Shown here one piece after another: positions 25,507 to 34,038 of a stretch of 56,212 bases of DNA. Positions within the stretch are counted from its first letter, which is position 1. The number at the start of each line of letters is the position of its first letter. The stretch is from SHZI01 sp964407855. GTDB lineage: Bacteria; Pseudomonadota; Gammaproteobacteria; Steroidobacterales; GCA-2729495. The translations under genes were made by a program, and so were the position numbers. The notes beneath the pieces were generated by a model. That model was not told the DNA's origin, ran no database searches, and saw only the letters and a program-made list of their open reading frames with translations. Location of the stretch: assembly GCA_964407855.1 (NCBI GenBank), contig CAYOXI010000009.1:1-56212 (forward strand), read 5' to 3'.

Positions 25507-25969
25507 GAAGAAGCAGTGGGTCCTGCACAAGCGGATGTCCGTCTACCAGTACGCCTTCGACACACCGGTGGACCTCTTCACCACCCGCTATTTCCTGGTG
25601 AGCGCCCGCAACTTCTTCACCGCGCCGCTGTTCGACTTCGTCTCCGAGCGGCAGAACCGGGTGATCGTCGAGGAGGACCGGCGGGTCATCGAGAACCTGG
25701 AGCCGCCCGTACCCTTCGAGAACGCCACCGCGGACTTCTCCGTGAAGGCCGACGCCATCCAGCTCTGCTACCGGCGCAAGCTGAAGGACTGGGAGGCCCG
25801 GGGCTGGCGCATCGACACCGGCAAGCTCGCCGAGGTGCCACCCGGCACCGGCCTGCACGTGATCCCGAGCCCCGGCAGGCGGGAGCTGCGCGGCTGGCAG
25901 TTTCCGCCGGTGCCGCTGGTGGCACCCACGGACCCCGCCGGAGAAGACCGGGCCTCACGCGCCGGCTAG
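25507..25969 (+). pseudogene. Rieske-type oxygenase, C-terminal remnant
   Basis: The frame ending at the TAG of 25967-25969 carries FDTPVDLFTTRYFLVSARNF, EEDRRVIENLEPPVPFE and VKADAIQLCYRRKLKDWEARGW. These belong to the C-terminal catalytic part of VanA-like Rieske oxygenases. The [2Fe-2S] domain and the iron ligands are missing. Its end (GWRIDTGKL...VIPSPGRRELRGW) parallels GWQIDQEKL...IIPSPGRKASPDGW in the intact oxygenase at 31765-34038, so the two are paralogues. The frame is open far upstream, but that part is antisense to the glucan synthase remnant. The 5' break is near 25490-25510. Bases 25970-26083 show nothing. Confidence 0.75.
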
Positions 25970-26083
25970 CGCCGGCATCCCCGTAGTCGACCCGCACCGG
26001 GGTCGGCGGCTTCATGCCTTTCTGGAGCCGGGACGGCAGTTCCCGCGAGGCCAGGTGTCCGGCCCCGTCGCTGACGTCCTGAT

Positions 26084-26677
26084 CTAGCCCGCGACTTCAA
26101 ACTGCCTGGCATTCCTGCCCTTGAACGGCGCATAGAACGCTTTGATGATTTTCATGTCGGCGTCAATGTCGCCGCTGGGATGTAGCGTCGGCCCGAGGCC
26201 CGTCAGCTTTCTTTCGTAATCCATGTAGGCCATCACGATGGGCACGCCGGCGCCCAGTGCAATGTAGTAGAAGCCGGTTCTCCAGTACCGCGTCTTGCTG
26301 CGCGTGCCTTCAGGTGGAACGACCAACTGCATCGCGCCAGTCGCACTCCTGATTGCTTCAGCAGAGGTACTCACCATATTTGTGGATTGCTCGCGGTTCA
26401 CCGGAATGCCGCCAAGCCATTGCATGATGGAGCCGAACGGCGGCGAAAAGAGCGACGATTTACCCATCCAATAGACATTCAGCCGCAATATGAACGCGAC
26501 CATCAGCATGTACGGCAAATCCCAATTGCTCGTATGGGGCGCTGCGATCAGGACAAATCTGCCGTCGCCCGATGGGAGCGAGCCTTCGACTTTCCAGCCG
26601 GTTACTCGCATGAAGACAGTCGACACATACCGCACGATGGCATTGACTATGGGGGTGTCGAAAATGGTGATGCGCAA
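26084..26677 (-). CDS. PlsC-like acyltransferase
   Basis: 1-acyl-glycerol-3-phosphate acyltransferase fold of 197 residues. The catalytic HxxxxD is His48/Asp53 (PHTSNWDLP), and the second block is PPEGTRSKTRYWRTGFYYIA (121-140), with IPVNRE between. This sub-group is small and soluble-looking; it probably transfers an acyl chain to a lysophospholipid or related acceptor, but the substrate cannot be read. The start is TTG with GAAGG 8 bases upstream. Bases 26678-26850 upstream show no gene. Confidence 0.85.
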   Translation of the reverse strand: MRITIFDTPIVNAIVRYVSTVFMRVTGWKVEGSLPSGDGRFVLIAAPHTSNWDLPYMLMVAFILRLNVYWMGKSSLFSPPFGSIMQWLGGIPVNREQSTNMVSTSAEAIRSATGAMQLVVPPEGTRSKTRYWRTGFYYIALGAGVPIVMAYMDYERKLTGLGPTLHPSGDIDADMKIIKAFYAPFKGRNARQFEVAG

Positions 26678-26850
26678 TGTTCTGGCCTTCGAGTCTGCAT
26701 CTGCAACCTACCATCACTCGCCCGGCCCTGGCCGCGAAGCTGGACGGCTGGCCATTGTGCGGCGTACATGTGCAACCACTGCGACGGGTGCCTGGAGCTG
26801 AGCGGGCCACTGGTCGCTTCAGACGACGGCGTCATGTCGCGGCCGACTCG

Positions 26851-27348
26851 CTATCGAACAGCGCGCACACTGTCGTCCTTCTTCGGGGAGACCCACATGC
26901 CGATCACAGCGCGGCACACCACCTCGCCACTGCTGTCAGTCACGCGCACGGGCACGGGGAGTTCGGCTGCGGGACCGAAGGCAGGCACCACGGCCAGCTC
27001 AGCCACGGCGCGCAGGCTGGTGCCGGCCTTCTTCAGGTACTCGACGGTCATGCTCCTGGGAATCCACCGGTGGCTGGACGGCACCGTCGCCTCGCTCATG
27101 ATCCCGGCCGCCAGCTCGGCCATGTTGCACATGGCGATGGCGTGGACGGTGCCCAGATGGTTGGTCACGGCACGACGCTTGCGGATGGTGACCTCGCAGT
27201 AGCCAGGCCGGAGGTCGATGAAGCACGGCCGCACCGAAGAGAAATAAGGCGCCTTCAGGCAAATGATGCGGCTGAACAACCACTTGCCGCCGGGCATCGC
27301 GGCAAGCCTGGACCACAGGCCCAGCACGGAGTTCGGTTGAGTCTTCAT
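26851..27348 (-). CDS. DUF4442 hot-dog-fold protein (possible acyl-CoA thioesterase)
   Basis: A 165-residue product resembling the DUF4442/PaaI-like hot-dog family: RPCFIDLRPGYCEVTIRKRR, NHLGTVHAIAMCNMAELAAG-IM, and a C-terminal strand VRVTDSSGEVVCRAVIGMWV. The ATG at 27348 is preceded by GAGG at 8 bases; the frame continues upstream without conservation. Next to the PlsC-like gene it may act on acyl-CoA or acyl carrier intermediates, but that is inference. It is divergent from the lipoprotein gene at 27474, with 125 bp between. Confidence 0.75.
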   Translation of the reverse strand: MKTQPNSVLGLWSRLAAMPGGKWLFSRIICLKAPYFSSVRPCFIDLRPGYCEVTIRKRRAVTNHLGTVHAIAMCNMAELAAGIMSEATVPSSHRWIPRSMTVEYLKKAGTSLRAVAELAVVPAFGPAAELPVPVRVTDSSGEVVCRAVIGMWVSPKKDDSVRAVR

Positions 27349-27473
27349 TGCCGGAACCTCGTCGCACCGCGGACTTCGTGGCTGGATAGTATGCTCGCTG
27401 GCGGTCGGTGCATCCAGGAACCGCATGACGGGTAGGATATTGGTCGGTGCGACCAGCAGCGGGGTCTTCGAGC

Positions 27474-28163
27474 ATGCGTACAGGGGTTAACCGTGGTGTG
27501 GCGGCGCTCGCGACGACGCTGGCGCTGTCGGGGTGCACGCCGGGCCCGGTGGCCCCGTCCGACGGAATCGCGACAGCACCGGCCGGGCGTGCGTGCACCC
27601 AGATCGGGTGCCAGGACGGGCTGGTCGTTCGGGTCCTGCCGGCTGAGGCCTGGCCGCCTGGGCAGTACCAGTTCGACATCGGGCAGGACGGCGCGCGGGT
27701 CGCGTGCACCGGGACATTGCCGCTGCCGCCCTGTGGCGGTCAGGCGATGGTCTGCGATGCGCGGGAGCCGCTGATTGTCGAATCAGGCTGCGCCCTCGAG
27801 CCGGCCGCACACGCGTTCGGCGCTGTGATCTTCTCGACGACCCCCGCGGAGGTCGCAGTCGTCGTAACGCACGATGGGAAGCGGGTTGGCGCGGGGCACT
27901 GGCGTCCGGTCTACCAGACGAGCCAGCCAAATGGGCCGGGCTGCGAGCCCGTTTGTACCAATGCGGTGGTGGAGCTGGAGCTGTCTTTCGGGAGTTTCGC
28001 TGCAGCCGTCGGCAACGCGCATGCGGCGTCCGGGCCGGTAATGCCGCAATCGCTACGGTGGTTCAGCGACTACGGGGACGGACAGGAGCATACGACGCGG
28101 GAGCTTCGCGAGTGTGTTACCCGGGAGGAGCGAACGATGGCGTTTCTGGAACGGCCGCTTTAG
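27474..28163 (+). CDS. Cysteine-rich lipoprotein of unknown function
   Basis: A 229-residue product with a signal peptide and lipobox ending LSGC, then a secreted domain with paired cysteines (CTQIGCQDG, CTGTLPLPPCGG, MVCD, SGCALEP, GCEPVCTNA). The CTxIGCxDG start and PNGPxCxPxC end recall lipoproteins common in myxobacteria, so transfer is possible. The C-terminal 60 residues after VVELEL look unlike the rest and may be a read-through caused by loss of the original stop. Function unknown. Confidence 0.7.
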   Translation: MRTGVNRGVAALATTLALSGCTPGPVAPSDGIATAPAGRACTQIGCQDGLVVRVLPAEAWPPGQYQFDIGQDGARVACTGTLPLPPCGGQAMVCDAREPLIVESGCALEPAAHAFGAVIFSTTPAEVAVVVTHDGKRVGAGHWRPVYQTSQPNGPGCEPVCTNAVVELELSFGSFAAAVGNAHAASGPVMPQSLRWFSDYGDGQEHTTRELRECVTREERTMAFLERPL

Positions 28164-28321
28164 GGCTGTCACCATGACATGTCAGGGAGGATGCCTGGGC
28201 AACGAATCCTGCATGGCTTAGCTGTACTTCGCACTCGTCGTCGCGGCACTCGGCAGGTGTTAACAGGGGTATGCTGCTGCCCCGACCGGCGGACCCAGAC
28301 CCGGGCCGACAGGAGAACCCC

Positions 28322-29383
28322 ATGTCCACGGCGCAAGCCCGCCCCAGAGCCAGGCTCGATTACCCCTGCGGCGAACCGCCCCCGGCCGGTGCAACGAAGC
28401 AAGTCGCGCCGGGCGTTCTCTGGGTCCGCATGCCCCTGCCCTTTACGTTGCGCTGGATCAACCTCTGGCTGCTCGAGGACGGGGACGGCTGGACGGTGGT
28501 GGACACCGGCGTGGCGACGGACGAGTCCCGCACCCACTGGACCACGATCTTTGCAAGCCCCGCGCTGAAGGGCAAACCCGTCACGCGGGTATTCTGCACC
28601 CACATGCACCCGGATCACGTCGGGCTCGCCGGCTGGATCACGGACCGCTTTCGCTGCGCGCTCTGGATGTCCCGGCTCGAGTACGTCGTATGCCGCATGC
28701 TGGTGGCCGACACAGGGCGGGAAGCGCCGGAGGATGGCGTTGAGTTCTACCGCGCCGCCGGGTGGGACGATGAAGCGCTGGCGACCTACCGCCGGCGGTT
28801 CGGCAGATTCGGCACGATGGTGTCAGCCATGCCCGACTCGTTCCGGCGCGTCGCGGCCGGTGAACACCTGGCGATTGGTGGCCGGACCTGGCAGGTTCTC
28901 GGCGGCAACGGTCACTCACCGGAGCACCTCTGCCTCTGGAGCCCTGACCTCAACGTTTTCATCTCGGGCGACCAGCTTCTGCCGCGCATCTCGTCGAACG
29001 TTTCGGTGTTCCCTACCGAACCCGAGGCGGACCCGCTCAGCGACTGGCTGGAGTCCTGTGCGCGCCTGCAGCGGGAGATTCCCGCGGACGTGCTCGTCCT
29101 GCCCGCCCACAACGAGCCCTTCGTCGGCGCGCACGCCCGGCTGCAGGCCCTGATCGACGGCCACGAGCTCTGCCTGACACGCATCGAACAACGCCTGCAG
29201 GCAGCGCCGCAGCGGGCCGTAGATCTGTTCGGCACGCTCTTCCCTGGGGCGGTGACGAGCGAGATCCTGAGCCTCGCGACCGGCGAGTCGCTGGCACACC
29301 TTAACTGCCTCATTGCCCGGGGGCGCGCCCGCCGCAGGCCCGGGAAGGACGGCGTCGCCTGGTACGCAGCCGGGAACGAGTAG
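28322..29383 (+). CDS. Metallo-beta-lactamase-fold hydrolase
   Basis: 353 residues from the ATG at 28322, which has AGGAG 6 bases upstream. The metal site is THMHPDHVGL (His94, His96, Asp98, His99), followed by GNGHSPEH and SGDQLLPRIS. The arrangement VDTGVATDE...HMHPDHVG is that of glyoxalase II-like hydrolases with a long C-terminal extension (LPAHNEPFVGAHARLQALI). Substrates in this group range from thioesters to lactones; none can be chosen from sequence. It is convergent with the membrane protein downstream (23 bp). Confidence 0.88.
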   Translation: MSTAQARPRARLDYPCGEPPPAGATKQVAPGVLWVRMPLPFTLRWINLWLLEDGDGWTVVDTGVATDESRTHWTTIFASPALKGKPVTRVFCTHMHPDHVGLAGWITDRFRCALWMSRLEYVVCRMLVADTGREAPEDGVEFYRAAGWDDEALATYRRRFGRFGTMVSAMPDSFRRVAAGEHLAIGGRTWQVLGGNGHSPEHLCLWSPDLNVFISGDQLLPRISSNVSVFPTEPEADPLSDWLESCARLQREIPADVLVLPAHNEPFVGAHARLQALIDGHELCLTRIEQRLQAAPQRAVDLFGTLFPGAVTSEILSLATGESLAHLNCLIARGRARRRPGKDGVAWYAAGNE

Positions 29384-29406
29384 TGAGGAGCCTCTGAACT
29401 ACAGCA

Positions 29407-30198
29407 TCACGGTGCCGGATTCGTTTCCGGTGGCACCCTGTGTCCATCGCCCGCCGGTCGCAGCAGGCCGTGTGCCACCAGCGTCAGCAGGCTCGAGAGC
29501 GTGAACGCCAGGGCGATACCTGTGAGTGGCAGGAGCAGGCCGAGCCCCAGGCAGAACACCCCGACGCTCCACAGACCCCGCGTGACGCCGGCGAGAAAGC
29601 GCAGCGTTGCAGCGCTGCCGTCGAGGGCGTGCGTGAAGCCGGCAGCCACCGAGGTGATCACCGGAAACAGGGCGGCATAACCCGCGAGCCGGGGCCCGAA
29701 GCGCGCGGCGAGCCAGCCGGAGATGAGGACCAGCAGGGCCCCCATGAGCATGCGCGCCGGCAGATCGAGGCGATGGGGCCGGGGGGCCTGTGAGGCGGAC
29801 GGCAGCGGCGGCAGCAGCCCGGGTGCCAGTAGCAGGGCGGCGACTGCGAGCCCCAGCGCGAGCAGGCGTCCATCGGGCAGCCTCATCAGGGCCGCCACCG
29901 CCAGAATCCAGCCGCCGACGCTGGCCAGTATCGTCCATGTCCACGGCTGGCGGGTACAGACGTGCGCGTAGATGACGCAGAACAGGGCGGTGGGCAGGAT
30001 GCCCGCGAGGGCGAATTCGCTGGCGCGCGCACCAAAGCCGGCACCCTGCTCGAGCGTGACGATCAGAAGGACCGGCCCCGCCACCACGGGCAGGCTGCCC
30101 AGCCAGCCGGCCACCCGGGCCCCGAACCTGCGCGCCGTGAGGGTGACCATGGCCAGCAACAGCGGGACGAGCAGCAGCTTGAGAGCAAGTACGATCAC
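29407..30198 (-). CDS. Polytopic membrane protein, unknown
   Basis: A 263-residue protein made almost entirely of hydrophobic helices (about eight), starting GTG: ALKLLLVPLLLAMVTL, VVAGPVLLIVTL, LPTALFCVIYAHV, ILASVGGWILAVAALM, MLMGALLVLISGWLA, YAALFPVITSVAAGF, SVGVFCLGLGLLLPLTGIAL. The pattern of two similar halves, each with a GARVAGWLGSLPVV- or GPRLAGYAALFPVI-like segment, suggests an internal duplication. I do not recognise the family. It is divergent from the CBS gene across a 342-bp gap containing two strong hairpins. Confidence 0.7.
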   Translation of the reverse strand: MIVLALKLLLVPLLLAMVTLTARRFGARVAGWLGSLPVVAGPVLLIVTLEQGAGFGARASEFALAGILPTALFCVIYAHVCTRQPWTWTILASVGGWILAVAALMRLPDGRLLALGLAVAALLLAPGLLPPLPSASQAPRPHRLDLPARMLMGALLVLISGWLAARFGPRLAGYAALFPVITSVAAGFTHALDGSAATLRFLAGVTRGLWSVGVFCLGLGLLLPLTGIALAFTLSSLLTLVAHGLLRPAGDGHRVPPETNPAP

Positions 30199-30234
30199 GG
30201 CGAGCCAGTATACGGAGGCCCCGGTGGATGTCCC

Positions 30235-30267
30235 GGCCGCCTGTGCTCTTCCCTGCCACAGGCGGCC
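30235..30267. repeat. Perfect 11-bp inverted repeat in a 342-bp gene-free gap
   Basis: GGCCGCCTGTG (30235-30245) and CACAGGCGGCC (30257-30267) form a perfect 11-bp stem with an 11-base loop, 37 bp before the start of the divergent membrane-protein gene. No T-run follows on either strand, so a rho-independent terminator is unlikely. I see no coding frame worth calling in 30199-30540. Confidence 0.6.
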
Positions 30268-30387
30268 CGCCTCAATACGCTCAATCCTTCGGTCAAAGCC
30301 GCCTTCATCAGGACCCTGGGCCTCGTTGCCCTGGCAGGCATCCTGCGCCTTGTTGTCTCCGCCTTCTCGGGCACGTTCAGCCTGCCA

Positions 30388-30427
30388 GGGAGCAGACGGC
30401 AGTCACGCGCCTTTGCCGTCTGCTCCC
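30388..30427. repeat. Perfect 14-bp inverted repeat in the same gap
   Basis: GGGAGCAGACGGCA (30388-30401) and TGCCGTCTGCTCCC (30414-30427) form a perfect 14-bp stem with a 12-base loop, about 114 bp upstream of the CBS-protein start. There is no T-run. Together with the hairpin at 30235 it could be an operator, a structured RNA, or the end of a mobile element. The sequence does not decide. Confidence 0.6.
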
Positions 30428-30540
30428 GCGTAAATGCTCCCGTATCGCTTTCTGTGAGCCCGTCGGTTCCTGCCGGTACTCCTTCTTGCACAACATGGCA
30501 GGAATGTTGATCAGCCAACGCCCGGACCGGCGCTGAGATT

Positions 30541-31134
30541 ATGCGTGACCAGCCTGTCAGCCGGATCATGACCGTACCGGCCGTCGTGGTCGCGCCGGAC
30601 ACCCTGCTCCGGGAGGCGGCGGAACTGATGGCGCGCAACGGCCTGCACCACCTGCCGGTTGTGCGGGACGGCCGTCTGGCCGGCATCCTCAGCGCCACGG
30701 ACCTGCTGCAGGCCGACCGCGGCAGCTTGGCCCCGTCACCCCGCCAGGCGGTGCGCGTTGCCGACCTGATGCGCCCCAACCCGGTGACGCTGCGGTCCGA
30801 CGCAAGCCTCGGCGATGCCGCCCGCCTGCTCGCTGACGGGGGCTATCACGCCCTGCCGGTCGTTGACCTGGCCGATGCGGTCGTGGGCATCGTCACTTCC
30901 ACGGATCTGATCATCGTGCTGCTGCGCCAGCTGCCCACCGGCCGGGTGCCGGCGCCCGGCGCGGGCAGCTCAGCCAGCCCGGACGCCAGGGCCGAGGACC
31001 TCGAGACGGTCTGCCGGGCCGCCGAGCTCTACCTGAGATCCGGGCACGGAGAACACGAGCACGCGGTACTCACCCGGGCTCTCGCGCGGGCCCGCGAGCA
31101 CCTGGATCCGGTCCTGCCGACCGGCCGGCTCTAG
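30541..31134 (+). CDS. Tandem CBS-domain protein
   Basis: 197 residues. CBS 1 spans about residues 7-60 (MTVPAVVVAPDTLLREAAEL...HLPVVRDGRLAGILSATDLL) and CBS 2 about 74-128 (MRPNPVTLRSDASLGDAARL...HALPVVDLADAVVGIVTSTDLI). A C-terminal extension of mostly helical character follows. Such pairs bind adenine nucleotides and usually act as regulatory modules; the partner here is unknown. Its 3' end faces the macro-domain gene, with 15 bp between stops. Confidence 0.85.
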   Translation: MRDQPVSRIMTVPAVVVAPDTLLREAAELMARNGLHHLPVVRDGRLAGILSATDLLQADRGSLAPSPRQAVRVADLMRPNPVTLRSDASLGDAARLLADGGYHALPVVDLADAVVGIVTSTDLIIVLLRQLPTGRVPAPGAGSSASPDARAEDLETVCRAAELYLRSGHGEHEHAVLTRALARAREHLDPVLPTGRL

Positions 31135-31149
31135 CCGCCCACCAGTCTC

Positions 31150-31659
31150 TTACCGGGGTTCAGCTGCCGGAATGCCCGGTTCCTGTGCGGCCTGGCCCGC
31201 ATGGTAGGTGGCGTAAATGAAGACCGGGATGCCGAGATCGCCCAGGTGCTGCGTGAGGAGCGGCTGCACCACTGACCAGTCGAGTCCACCAACTCCAGTC
31301 GCCAGCCGGGGCAGTGCAAGGCTGCTGAGCTCCTCAGCCGCCACCAGCTTGTGCAAGGCCCGCAGTGCGTGCCCCACATGCTGGACGGACGCCCGACCGG
31401 GGTGCTGCCCGGCCGACCGGGGCGGCTCCTGCGTAAAGAGGTTGATGATCCGCCGGCGGTCGGCACCGACCCATGTCCACAGCGTGCCGGGCTCCGGATT
31501 CCGTGTCTTGCAGTAGTGCCGGAAATCCTGGTAGAGGGCGGGCCATTGCTCGCGGAGGCTGAGGGCGAGCCCCTGGCCGAAGTTGTCACTGGGGCTCACG
31601 CCATGGGCAATCGCCGCCGCCCGACTGAGAAGGATATCGCCGGCCACCTGATACAGCAC
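31150..31659 (-). CDS. Macro-domain protein (ADP-ribose binding/hydrolysis)
   Basis: 169 residues from a GTG start. The fold is indicated by YQVAGDILLSRAAAIAHGVS, NFGQGLALSLREQWPALYQD, and the phosphate-binding loop LALPRLATGVGGLDWSVVQPLL, closest in style to the TARG1/DarG-like branch that removes ADP-ribose from macromolecules. DarG normally partners the toxin DarT; no DarT-like gene lies next to it. The C-terminal 15 residues (AAQEPGIPAAEPR) look unstructured. Bases 31660-31764 hold nothing clear. Confidence 0.8.
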   Translation of the reverse strand: MLYQVAGDILLSRAAAIAHGVSPSDNFGQGLALSLREQWPALYQDFRHYCKTRNPEPGTLWTWVGADRRRIINLFTQEPPRSAGQHPGRASVQHVGHALRALHKLVAAEELSSLALPRLATGVGGLDWSVVQPLLTQHLGDLGIPVFIYATYHAGQAAQEPGIPAAEPR

Positions 31660-31764
31660 AACCGCACTCCCTGTAATGATCCTGTGCAGCCATCAGAGCA
31701 CGGCATCCGGCCGTTTGCCAACCGGGAGTTCTACGGACCGCGGCGTTGGCCGGCGCCGGGATCG

Positions 31765-34038
31765 CTACAGGCACATACCGCCATCAATGCGCAGCGTGGC
31801 GCCCGTGACAAAGGAGCCCCGGTCGGAGATCAGGTAGGCCGCAGCCTCGCCGGCATCGTGTTCCGGGTCGCCAAAGCGACCAACGTGATGTTTGGCAGCG
31901 TTCTTCTGCTCGAAGGCGGGCATGGCCGCATGCATCTGCTTCGCTTTCTCGGTTTCAAATACACCAAACAAGAGCGTGTTGACGCGAATTCCCTGCCGTC
32001 CATACTCCAGTGCTGCGGCCTGCGTGAGGCCTTCCACTGCCAGCTTCGACGCGATGTACGGCGCCATGCGCATGCCGGTGTCGCGGGTCGCACCGGAACT
32101 GATATTGATGATCGAGTAGTTGTCGCCGGCAGTCGCTCCCTGGGCGAGGAACTGCCTGATCGCAAAGCGCATGCCGAGGTAGGTGCCCGTGACATTGGTC
32201 CGCATGACCCGCTCGAAACTCTCCAGTGACTCATCTGCCAGGAGCTGGAAGTCACCGGGGAACACGGCGTTGTTGATGAGGGCGTCGAGACGGCCGTACT
32301 TTTTTACCGCGAAGGCCACGAGACTGTCATTGTCGGCTTCGCTGGTGATATCCATCTGCAGGTAGGCAACGTTGCCGGCCGGGCAACCGGCGGCTTCCCG
32401 CAGGCGCGTCAGCGCTGCTTCGCCCGTATCGCTGTTGCGACTGGTGATGATTACGCTGGCACCGTATTTTGCGAGCCTGGTCGCCATGCCGAAACCGATA
32501 CCCATCGTCCCGCCGGTGACGATCACTGCTTTGCCGGCGAGCTCCCTGCTGTGTGCCATCTCGTTGTCCTTCGATTCCTTGCGTCTGGCCATTATTGGTC
32601 CAGGTGCGCTGCCCTCACTGGCAGGCGGCCCGCCACCACCCTGTCTGGCCTGCAGCTCTTCGAGGAGTTTCACGGTTACAAAGTTGCTGCCATTGGCTCG
32701 CGCAGCCGCCTCGGCGTTCTTGATGATCATCGGCTGGACAAAGCCGGGGGCCTTTTCGATGCGGGCAAGGGCGGCGGCCTCCCACTCGAGCGTGGCCTTG
32801 GATTTGGCATCACGGGGCACGACCGGCTCCGCCTTGCCAAAGTCCTTTGCCCGGGTTGGTTTGATGCGGTCGATATCAACGAACCTCAGATCGCTGACGG
32901 ACGCGGCGGCCGTCCTGTTTGCAGGGATACGCGGCATCGGCGCATAAACCCAGCCATCGGGGCTGGCCTTGCGGCCGGGTGACGGAATGATGCGCACGGC
33001 GAGCGCAGGGTCGACCAGCTTCTCCTGATCGATCTGCCAGCCCTTGTTGCGGAGGCCTTCCATCAGCCCCCAGTAAGCGAGCATGAGCTTGTCTTCGTCG
33101 TGGGTATAGATGCCATGCGGGTTCGGGCCGGCCGGTGCGACCAGCGGTCGCTGCGCCTCAGCCAGCGCCTTGTCCTGGTGAATGTTCTGCAGGTTGCGGC
33201 GTGTGTGTTCAGCATCGAAGTCTGCCTGCATCCGGTAGTTGCGCAGGAAGTAATGACGCATCATCGTCCGGTGCTCATCAATGGGCGTGGTGAATTCATA
33301 AAAGATATTGAACTCGCCAGAGCCGATGCCGCCGATCTCCACCTGTCCGCGCAGCGTGAAGCCGGGAATGAAAAACCTCATGATCGATTCGACTTTGGCG
33401 TCCTTGTCACGCAACTCGCTCCAGACCCCGGCACTGGGTGCAGGCGTCACGCGCATGACTGACTGAAAGCCATGTTCGGTTGCCGTAACATGGTGCTCCG
33501 GCGCCTGAATCGGGTTCTCGTTGCCCTGGAACAGGATGCCGTGCACCACCGGCAGGTGCACATAGTCGAGGTTGGTGAACTTCGAGGTGTGGTAATCAGC
33601 GTTCCAGATTTCCTCGTTGCTGGTAAAGCGAAACTCATCGTTGCCCCACTCGGGCATGTCGAAGATCGGCGAGGCGGCATCCGGGTCGTCGCCGAGACAC
33701 ACCCAGATCAACCCGTATTTCTCGACGGTGGCATACGCGTCGGTGCGGATGCCCGGCGCCACAACCTGCGCCTCGTGATCGCGCCGGGACGGGATCAGGG
33801 TGCACGTGCCGTGGCCGTTGAAATGAAAGCCGTGAAACGGACAGGCGAGCGTGCCGTCCTTGTACAGGATTCCTTCGGCGAGGCTCGAGCCACGATGCGG
33901 GCATACATTGCTGATGCACCGGGGCGTGCCATCCATCTCGCGGAACAGGACGAGATCCGCGCCCAGCATGGTGACTTTTACGGGCGCATTGCTGAGATCC
34001 TGACTGAAACCCGCTACATACCAGACGTTGGTGTACAC
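31765..34038 (-). CDS. Three-part fusion: Rieske oxygenase - PCP_red-like domain - short-chain dehydrogenase
   Basis: One open frame of 757 residues. Residues 1-375 form a VanA-like Rieske oxygenase: [2Fe-2S] ligands Cys46, His48, Cys66, His69, and mononuclear iron motif NLDYVHLPVVHG (Asp158 bridge, His161, His166). Residues 416-462 (LEWEAAALARIEKAPGFVQP...VTVKLLEEL) resemble the PCP_red domain known from the C-terminus of protochlorophyllide reductase subunit B. After a Gly/Pro linker, residues 494-757 are a classical SDR (TGGTMGIG 508-515, NNAV, catalytic Ser647/648, Tyr661, Lys665). The start lies 25 bp inside the end of tetR. An oxidation-dehydrogenation pair on a small hydrophobic substrate is likely; the substrate is unknown. 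No separate reductase is adjacent. Confidence 0.85.
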   Translation of the reverse strand: MYTNVWYVAGFSQDLSNAPVKVTMLGADLVLFREMDGTPRCISNVCPHRGSSLAEGILYKDGTLACPFHGFHFNGHGTCTLIPSRRDHEAQVVAPGIRTDAYATVEKYGLIWVCLGDDPDAASPIFDMPEWGNDEFRFTSNEEIWNADYHTSKFTNLDYVHLPVVHGILFQGNENPIQAPEHHVTATEHGFQSVMRVTPAPSAGVWSELRDKDAKVESIMRFFIPGFTLRGQVEIGGIGSGEFNIFYEFTTPIDEHRTMMRHYFLRNYRMQADFDAEHTRRNLQNIHQDKALAEAQRPLVAPAGPNPHGIYTHDEDKLMLAYWGLMEGLRNKGWQIDQEKLVDPALAVRIIPSPGRKASPDGWVYAPMPRIPANRTAAASVSDLRFVDIDRIKPTRAKDFGKAEPVVPRDAKSKATLEWEAAALARIEKAPGFVQPMIIKNAEAAARANGSNFVTVKLLEELQARQGGGGPPASEGSAPGPIMARRKESKDNEMAHSRELAGKAVIVTGGTMGIGFGMATRLAKYGASVIITSRNSDTGEAALTRLREAAGCPAGNVAYLQMDITSEADNDSLVAFAVKKYGRLDALINNAVFPGDFQLLADESLESFERVMRTNVTGTYLGMRFAIRQFLAQGATAGDNYSIINISSGATRDTGMRMAPYIASKLAVEGLTQAAALEYGRQGIRVNTLLFGVFETEKAKQMHAAMPAFEQKNAAKHHVGRFGDPEHDAGEAAAYLISDRGSFVTGATLRIDGGMCL
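32557..32571 (-). promoter_or_regulatory. Possible internal translation start for the SDR half
   Basis: Inside the fusion frame, AAGGA (32567-32571 on the minus strand) lies 7 bases before an ATG at 32557-32559 (codon 494), exactly where the SDR domain begins (MAHSRELAGKAVIVTGG). This looks like a former gene start. A free 264-residue SDR could be made alongside the fusion. Confidence 0.45.
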
